Source: an uncultured Saprospiraceae bacterium
Lineage (GTDB): Bacteria > Bacteroidota > Bacteroidia > Chitinophagales > Saprospiraceae
Assembly: GCA_938033975.1 (NCBI GenBank)
Contig: CALHKJ010000492.1
Span: 1 to 10,711 of the forward strand
Direction: 5' to 3'
DNA length: 10,711 bases
The translations under genes and the position numbers were made by a program. Numbering within the stretch: the first letter of the stretch is position 1; the number at the start of each line of letters is the position of its first letter. Below are positions 6,464 to 10,711 of the stretch, piece by piece. Under the pieces are notes generated by a model. The model was not told the origin of the DNA. It saw only the letters and a program-made list of their open reading frames with translations, and made no database searches.

Positions 6464-6928
6464 ATGCTAGGAAAACTAAAAAAGTATTTAGGAATCGAAG
6501 GTGTGAAAATTTCTATCACACTTGATGATCCTATATTAAAATCAGAAAAAGCAGTTTTTGGTCATGTCATTCTTCATAGCCTCAGTGATCAGATGGTTGA
6601 TGCGATTGAACTCAAGTTTATCGAGAGATATCATCGAGGCAGAAATGAAAACAAACTTATAGATGAATATGAACTAGGCTCTTTAGTTTTAGCTGATCCA
6701 ATTGCAATATCAAAAAACCAAGAAATCAAGGTTCCTTTTACCTTGAACTATAATCCTGTCCTTTCAGAAGTTGATGAGTTTGGAGAGGAAAATGTAATAA
6801 GTAAAGGAATTGCTTTTATAGCTAAATCACTTAAAGGAGTAAAGTCAGAATATCGAATTATTGCTAAGGCCAAAGTAAAAGGAACTAGCCTTGATCCGAT
6901 TGCAAAAAAAATAGTTATCCTGGAATAA
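6464..6928 (+). CDS. Spo0M/arrestin-like protein
   Basis: A 154-residue protein of beta-sandwich type resembling Spo0M ('sporulation control protein') and the arrestin-like fold. Features are a basic N-terminus MLGKLKKYLGIEGVK, alternating strands, the segment VDAIELKFIERYHRGR, 'LIDEYELGSL', then 'NQEIKVPFTLNY', and a C-terminal 'SEYRIIAKAKVKGTSLDP' that fits the second half of Spo0M-type domains. Spo0M in Bacillus affects sporulation and cell shape; this organism type does not sporulate, so the name should not be carried over. No signal peptide or membrane segment is seen, so it is cytosolic. It follows the Fe-S operon after 37 bases, with a weak promoter-like TATGTTTA at 6446-6453; it could be the last gene of the operon or have its own start. 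It faces the lipoprotein gene across 8 bases without a terminator. Confidence 0.78.
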   Translation: MLGKLKKYLGIEGVKISITLDDPILKSEKAVFGHVILHSLSDQMVDAIELKFIERYHRGRNENKLIDEYELGSLVLADPIAISKNQEIKVPFTLNYNPVLSEVDEFGEENVISKGIAFIAKSLKGVKSEYRIIAKAKVKGTSLDPIAKKIVILE

Positions 6929-6936
6929 CTCAGAGC

Positions 6937-7860
6937 TTATTGTTGAACCTTCTCTTGTTGTTTTTGCTCAATAATTTTTCTGATTTCTTCTTCACTTTTA
7001 CCAAGGTGTTCCAATAAGAAATCGATATCATCTCTCAGTCCATGATTTGGAAACTTCTCGATAAATGTTTCGTAGACTTTTTTGGCCTCGTCATCATTTC
7101 CTAAATCATTTTCAAGGACAAAGCCTTTAAGAAAAAAAATAGTTGGAGTTCTTTCGTGGTTTGGATATTTCTCAATGACCCAATCATAGATGCTCATAAG
7201 TTTTGGAAAAGTTCTTATTGTTTTTGCAATTTCCGCTGCTTTGTAAAGATTTTCTGGAGCAGCAGGTGAGTTGGGATATCCAAGAGCATAAGCTTCGCAT
7301 GCATCCACATACTTTAGGGCAGCGTTTCGGTTGATACCAAACTTATCAACTTCTCCTTTAGTAATTTCTTCTCCAATATTAATAATGTAATTGTTTAAGT
7401 CCGTTACTCCAGGATCAAGTTTGCTTTTCGCAATCTTAGCCTCCTCAGAATTGCCAAAATTGTCGATCAAGGCTTTGTATAAAATATTGGCTGTACCTGG
7501 TCTTTTGATAGCAGACATTTGATTTGCCAATTCAAGTATTCTTGAGCTTGTGGCTGCGTTTTGATAGTCTTCCTTAATAAGGCTAAAAAGGAAACCTCTT
7601 TGTTTGGATGCTATTTTGTTGTCTTTAGCTACTTGATAGGCTTTTTCCGATAGGCTAATCATTTGGCCCTTATCATCTACATTTTCACCAATCTTGTCTA
7701 CAAGTTCATCAATGTACTTGGATGCAGTTGCGATATCTGGTTTTTCAGAGTAGGCCTTTTCTGCAAGACTTAGGGCATCTTGGGCAACAGAGTTTGCTTC
7801 AGAATTATTTTTGCAAGCAAAAAGTGACACACATAGGAATAAAATAAACAGTTGTTTCAT
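6937..7860 (-). CDS. TPR-like lipoprotein
   Basis: A 307-residue predicted lipoprotein with a short signal peptide, MKQLFILFLCVSLFAC, and lipobox L13-F14-A15-C16 followed by KNNSEAN. The mature protein is helical throughout. The C-terminal half shows TPR-like helix pairs with a 'YPN' spacing: YALGYPNSPAAPENLYKAAE (191-210), 'VIEKYPNHERTPTIFF' (228-243) and 'FIEKFPNHGLRDDIDFLLE' (266-284), resembling BamD/YbgF-type TPR_6 repeats. It ends in a charged tail with EEEIRKIIEQKQQEK, possibly a coiled coil. Such proteins act as scaffolds for envelope complexes; the partner is not visible here. It is not BamD itself as far as I can tell, because the repeats occupy only part of the protein. It starts at ATG, divergent from the photolyase gene, and appears monocistronic. 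Confidence 0.75.
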   Translation of the reverse strand: MKQLFILFLCVSLFACKNNSEANSVAQDALSLAEKAYSEKPDIATASKYIDELVDKIGENVDDKGQMISLSEKAYQVAKDNKIASKQRGFLFSLIKEDYQNAATSSRILELANQMSAIKRPGTANILYKALIDNFGNSEEAKIAKSKLDPGVTDLNNYIINIGEEITKGEVDKFGINRNAALKYVDACEAYALGYPNSPAAPENLYKAAEIAKTIRTFPKLMSIYDWVIEKYPNHERTPTIFFLKGFVLENDLGNDDEAKKVYETFIEKFPNHGLRDDIDFLLEHLGKSEEEIRKIIEQKQQEKVQQ

Positions 7861-7981
7861 TTCTTTATCAGATTAAAATTTGACTGCAAGTTAATTCTAA
7901 CTAGGTTTAAAAAGAATACTTTTAGAGGAAATTAATCACTTTTGGTCTTCAACATTCTGAAGCTATTCTTGTTACCTCCCA
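7861..7981. promoter_or_regulatory. Divergent intergenic region between lipoprotein and photolyase
   Basis: A 121-base gap serving two outward genes. On the + strand, CACTTTTG at 7937-7944 and TACTTTTA at 7917-7924 are each one mismatch from TAnnTTTG, without a well-placed TTTG box. An inverted repeat CTTCA-N6-TGAAG at 7947-7962 sits 19 bases before the photolyase ATG and could be an operator. Nothing convincing is seen for the minus-strand gene. Confidence 0.4.
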
Positions 7982-9301
7982 ATGAAGCACAATATATTTT
8001 GGTTCCGGAGAGATCTTAGATTGGAAGACAATGCTGGCTTGTACCATGCCTTGAGATCAAATCATCCTGTTCAATGCATCTTTATTTTCGATAAAAATAT
8101 ACTCTCTAAGTTGCCTGAAGACGATGCTAGAGTTAGTTACATTCATCAAGAATTAACTAGGCTATCAAAAGAGTTGAAGGAATATGGAGCAAGTCTTCAA
8201 TGTTATTATGGAAATCCAAAAACTTGTTGGAAAGCAATTTGTGAAGATTTTGAAATAGAAGAGGTATTCACCAATCGAGATTATGAACCATATGCAAAGA
8301 AAAGAGATCAGGATATAGAAAAATATTTACTGAAGCAAAAAATCCATTTACGGAAGTATAAAGATCACATCATTTTTGAAAGTGATGAAGTGACAAAAGA
8401 TGACGGATTGCCTTATACTGTTTTCACTCCTTACAAAAAGAAGTGGATGAAAAAAATGGAAAGTAGAATGATGGGCAAAGATTCATATTTCCTCAGTGCA
8501 TATCCAAGTCTTAAGTATAGTTCAAATTTTCATAAACGTAAAAAATCAAAAATTATAAGCTTGGCCGAAATGGGTTTTAAGCAATCTGATTTGGAAATTC
8601 CAAGTAAGGAAGTTAAGCGTTCTTTGATCAAGAAATATACTGAACAAAGGAATTTTCCAGCCATCAATGGTACTTCAAAGTTGGGCATACATTTTAGGTT
8701 TGGAACAATTAGTATTCGGGAAAAAGCGCGGCATGCTTTGGCTCTCAATGAGACGTATTTGTCTGAACTTGTTTGGAGAGATTTTTATAGTCAAATTCTT
8801 GATAAATTTCCTCATGTAGTAGAAGGTCCTTTTAGAGAAAAATATAAAAATATTGAATGGCGCACAGATGAAAATGATTTTAAAGCTTGGCAAGAAGGCA
8901 AAACAGGCTATCCCATGGTTGATGCCGGAATGCGGGAATTAAATGCTACAGGCTTTATGCACAATAGGGTGCGGATGGTTGTAGCTAGCTTTTTAACAAA
9001 GCATCTCTTATTGCCATGGAGTTGGGGAGAGGCTTACTTTGCTGAGAAGTTATTAGACTTTGATTTGGCAAGTAACAACGGGGGCTGGCAATGGGCTTCA
9101 GGAACGGGAACAGATGCAGCTCCATACTTTCGAATTTTCAATCCTGCATCTCAACTTGCTAAATTTGATAAGAACTTAAAGTATATAAAAAAATGGGTTC
9201 CAGAATATGGCACTGAAGATTATGTCGAACCAATAGTAGATCACAAATTTGCTCGGGAGCGATGTCTTGCTACCTATAAGGAAGGTCTAGCTAAGGTCTG
9301 A
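7982..9301 (+). CDS. phrB: Deoxyribodipyrimidine photo-lyase, class I CPD type
   Basis: Uses near-UV/blue light and reduced FAD to split cyclobutane pyrimidine dimers. The 439-residue protein has the N-terminal antenna domain (FWFRRDLRLEDNAGL, 6-20; NRDYEPYA with E102 at the position of E. coli E109) and the C-terminal FAD domain. By alignment with E. coli PhrB from memory: substrate residues E262 and W265 in ELVWRDFY; the electron-transfer tryptophans W293, W346 and W369 (E. coli W306, W359, W382) all present; N365 at the position of N378 beside flavin N5; and the block DLASNNGGWQWASGTGTDAAP intact in shortened form here at 361-380. F325 replaces the Trp in the E. coli 'TGWMHNR' segment. It lacks Cry-DASH, 6-4 and FeS-BCP features. 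The ATG has no Shine-Dalgarno sequence. It overlaps the facing hypothetical gene by 11 bases and stands alone. Confidence 0.94.
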   Translation: MKHNIFWFRRDLRLEDNAGLYHALRSNHPVQCIFIFDKNILSKLPEDDARVSYIHQELTRLSKELKEYGASLQCYYGNPKTCWKAICEDFEIEEVFTNRDYEPYAKKRDQDIEKYLLKQKIHLRKYKDHIIFESDEVTKDDGLPYTVFTPYKKKWMKKMESRMMGKDSYFLSAYPSLKYSSNFHKRKKSKIISLAEMGFKQSDLEIPSKEVKRSLIKKYTEQRNFPAINGTSKLGIHFRFGTISIREKARHALALNETYLSELVWRDFYSQILDKFPHVVEGPFREKYKNIEWRTDENDFKAWQEGKTGYPMVDAGMRELNATGFMHNRVRMVVASFLTKHLLLPWSWGEAYFAEKLLDFDLASNNGGWQWASGTGTDAAPYFRIFNPASQLAKFDKNLKYIKKWVPEYGTEDYVEPIVDHKFARERCLATYKEGLAKV

Positions 9302-10711
9302 GTAACTCTATTCTTTCATAGAGCCAGTTCTTGTTGATAATAGCTTTTGTGTTTTTCACCTCTTCTTTTATTTTATCCAGTTTTTCATTGGTAACTGGAA
9401 ATATTTTAATCAATTTTTTGACCATTTTTACAAAGTTCAAAAAGTATTGTCGTCTAGCCTCATCCAGTGATTTTTCTCTTCTTATGAAAGCTGAATAGGA
9501 CGTGAGTAAAGATTCTAATGGATCAAATTCTTCCAACTCATAGTAGGTTGCAATCAACATGGCTTTGGAATTAATATTATACCATACATCATCAAAATCC
9601 ACTTGGTTAATATATTCTAAAACTTTGTCGTGGTCTTTTTTGTAAAAGTAGATTCTGGCAAGATTGAAATTTAATGCATTGTTTCTAAATTTGGCATTGA
9701 TCAAACCAATCTTTTGATTAATGAACTCTAAGGCGTCATCAATATATCCGAACCTTAAAGAGACACCAACAATATTTCTAAATGTGGTAGGGGACAATTC
9801 TCCATCAATCAAACTGATGCCAGTTTCGATTCCAGTTTTATACATTTCTAAAGCCTCAGGAATAAATTCTTTGTCACCCTTATTGACCTTACCAATACAA
9901 TAACTAATCATAGAATCATAAATATCTTGTTGCTCTTCAAAAGGGAAATCTTCAAGATGTTCCAACATGATTTCTTTTGCCTTGAAATAATGTTTGAGAT
10001 TATTTTCCGCTTTGAAAGCTCTGAAGATATTATAGAAAATATTGACAGCAGGTACTTCCAAATAATTACTTCTTTCAATAAGCTTCGAAGTAAATTCAAA
10101 CTGAGAAAAATCTATATCCGATTTATACATGACACTCCAAGTAAGAAGATCAGTTCCATGTCTCATTTTTTCAATTAGATAAAAAATATCCAACTTTTGA
10201 CTTAAGATCTGAAGATCCTCTGAAGCTGTAATTGATTTCTTTTTTGTTTTTCTTTCAAAATGAGAAGTTAGGTTATATTGATTTTTTTCTATTCGAAACC
10301 TTTGAAGAAAATATTCAGACGATTGTTCTTTCCTTCGATCTGCTTCCTTAATTGAATTGGTTACAGTCTTTTTTTGTATTGGGCTGACCTTGTGTTTTTT
10401 AATGGCTTGAAGCAAAAGATTTTGCTTCAACAAATGAGAATCTCCCAATTCTTCCTGAATGAGAAAAGATTCTACCAGGGCCACCAAATCAGACATCATT
10501 TTCCTAAACTTGCTCTGATCAAAGCTTTTGTCTATAAAAATACTTTCCCAAGCAGCTATTTCAGTCATTTCCTTGTTACCCTTAAGAAGACCAAGAATGA
10601 TTTCATTCAGTTTAATGAGTGATTCATTGGCATTGAAATAGGGCGAGCGAACAAACTTATCAAAGCGGTTAAGTTGCTTTGTGGTTAGGGTCGAAAGTGT
10701 AGTATAAAGCT
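9291..10711 (-). CDS. Large helical hypothetical protein, 5' end beyond window edge
   Basis: At least 472 residues are visible. The frame stays open through the right edge: 47 codons upstream of the ATG at 10566-10568 contain no stop, and they encode LYTTLSTLTTKQLNRF, then FVRSPYFN. I recognise this as the usual N-terminus of a family of Bacteroidota hypothetical proteins, so that ATG is internal and the true start lies a few codons outside. The protein is rich in charged, amphipathic helices with no signal peptide or membrane segment. Pairs such as 'LNFNLARIYFYKKDHDKVLEYI' region (about residues 345-367 of the visible part) and 'AMLIATYYELEEFDPLESLL' suggest divergent TPR-like repeats in the C-terminal half. 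No catalytic motif is evident. I cannot assign a function; protein-protein scaffolding is a guess from the repeats. Its C-terminal 11 bases overlap the photolyase gene. Confidence 0.75.
   Translation of the reverse strand, partial: LYTTLSTLTTKQLNRFDKFVRSPYFNANESLIKLNEIILGLLKGNKEMTEIAAWESIFIDKSFDQSKFRKMMSDLVALVESFLIQEELGDSHLLKQNLLLQAIKKHKVSPIQKKTVTNSIKEADRRKEQSSEYFLQRFRIEKNQYNLTSHFERKTKKKSITASEDLQILSQKLDIFYLIEKMRHGTDLLTWSVMYKSDIDFSQFEFTSKLIERSNYLEVPAVNIFYNIFRAFKAENNLKHYFKAKEIMLEHLEDFPFEEQQDIYDSMISYCIGKVNKGDKEFIPEALEMYKTGIETGISLIDGELSPTTFRNIVGVSLRFGYIDDALEFINQKIGLINAKFRNNALNFNLARIYFYKKDHDKVLEYINQVDFDDVWYNINSKAMLIATYYELEEFDPLESLLTSYSAFIRREKSLDEARRQYFLNFVKMVKKLIKIFPVTNEKLDKIKEEVKNTKAIINKNWLYERIELLRP

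Noticed and set aside
6447..6470. Seven-codon open frame before the Spo0M-like gene as a leader peptide
   Set aside because: It is trivial in length, overlaps the downstream start out of frame and shows no attenuator structure.
7974..7981. CCTCCC just before the photolyase ATG, resembling the anti-Shine-Dalgarno sequence itself
   Set aside because: It has the wrong polarity to pair with 16S rRNA; no role can be supported.
10566..10568. ATG as the start of the right-hand hypothetical protein
   Set aside because: The frame continues without a stop to the window edge and encodes the recognisable family N-terminus.
1..10711. Mobile element, CRISPR array, defence system or biosynthetic cluster
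   Set aside because: No transposase, integrase, long direct or inverted repeats, spacer pattern or toxin-antitoxin pair is visible, and base composition appears even along the window.

Overview
The window looks like ordinary chromosomal DNA of a member of the Bacteroidota, probably of the Cytophagales type. The evidence is AT-rich sequence, start codons almost without Shine-Dalgarno sequences, short lipoprotein signal peptides, and protein families I recognise mainly from that phylum: a PyrR-like phosphoribosyltransferase, a split Fe-S oxidoreductase followed by a small protein often mislabelled 'ABC transporter ATPase', and a C-terminal helical protein with an 'LTTKQLNRF..F..SPYFN' start. 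The assignment rests on recognition of families, not on a search. I see no rRNA, tRNA, CRISPR array, insertion sequence, phage gene or plasmid gene.

Layout from left to right: the 3'-terminal part of coaE (dephospho-CoA kinase, +, cut by the left edge); an M48 metalloprotease lipoprotein with a LysM-like tail (-); pssA (phosphatidylserine synthase, +) overlapping a 2[4Fe-4S] ferredoxin gene (+); a PyrR-like phosphoribosyltransferase (-); a four-gene + strand cluster made of a membrane Fe-S oxidoreductase, a CCG-domain Fe-S protein, a 161-residue protein of unknown function and a Spo0M/arrestin-like protein; a TPR-like lipoprotein (-); a class I photolyase (+); and a large helical hypothetical protein (-) that runs off the right edge.

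Coding density is extreme. There is no gene-free stretch above 300 bases. The only gaps longer than 40 bases are the three divergent ones, 2025-2180, 3702-3797 and 7861-7981, so the promoters for nearly everything should sit there. All four convergent junctions are very tight: stop codons are shared in CTAG (552-555) and TTAA (3204-3207), one gap is 8 bases, and one pair overlaps by 11 bases.

The most coherent functional unit is 3798-6426. The first two genes together have the domain content of an EtfD/heterodisulfide-reductase-like enzyme (membrane domain, two [4Fe-4S] motifs, two cysteine-rich CCG modules), which in some other bacteria is a single protein passing electrons from electron-transfer flavoprotein to the quinone pool. 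The third gene starts one base after the second and is the best candidate here for an undescribed partner. The rest is housekeeping: CoA synthesis, phosphatidylethanolamine precursor synthesis, envelope proteolysis and light-driven DNA repair.
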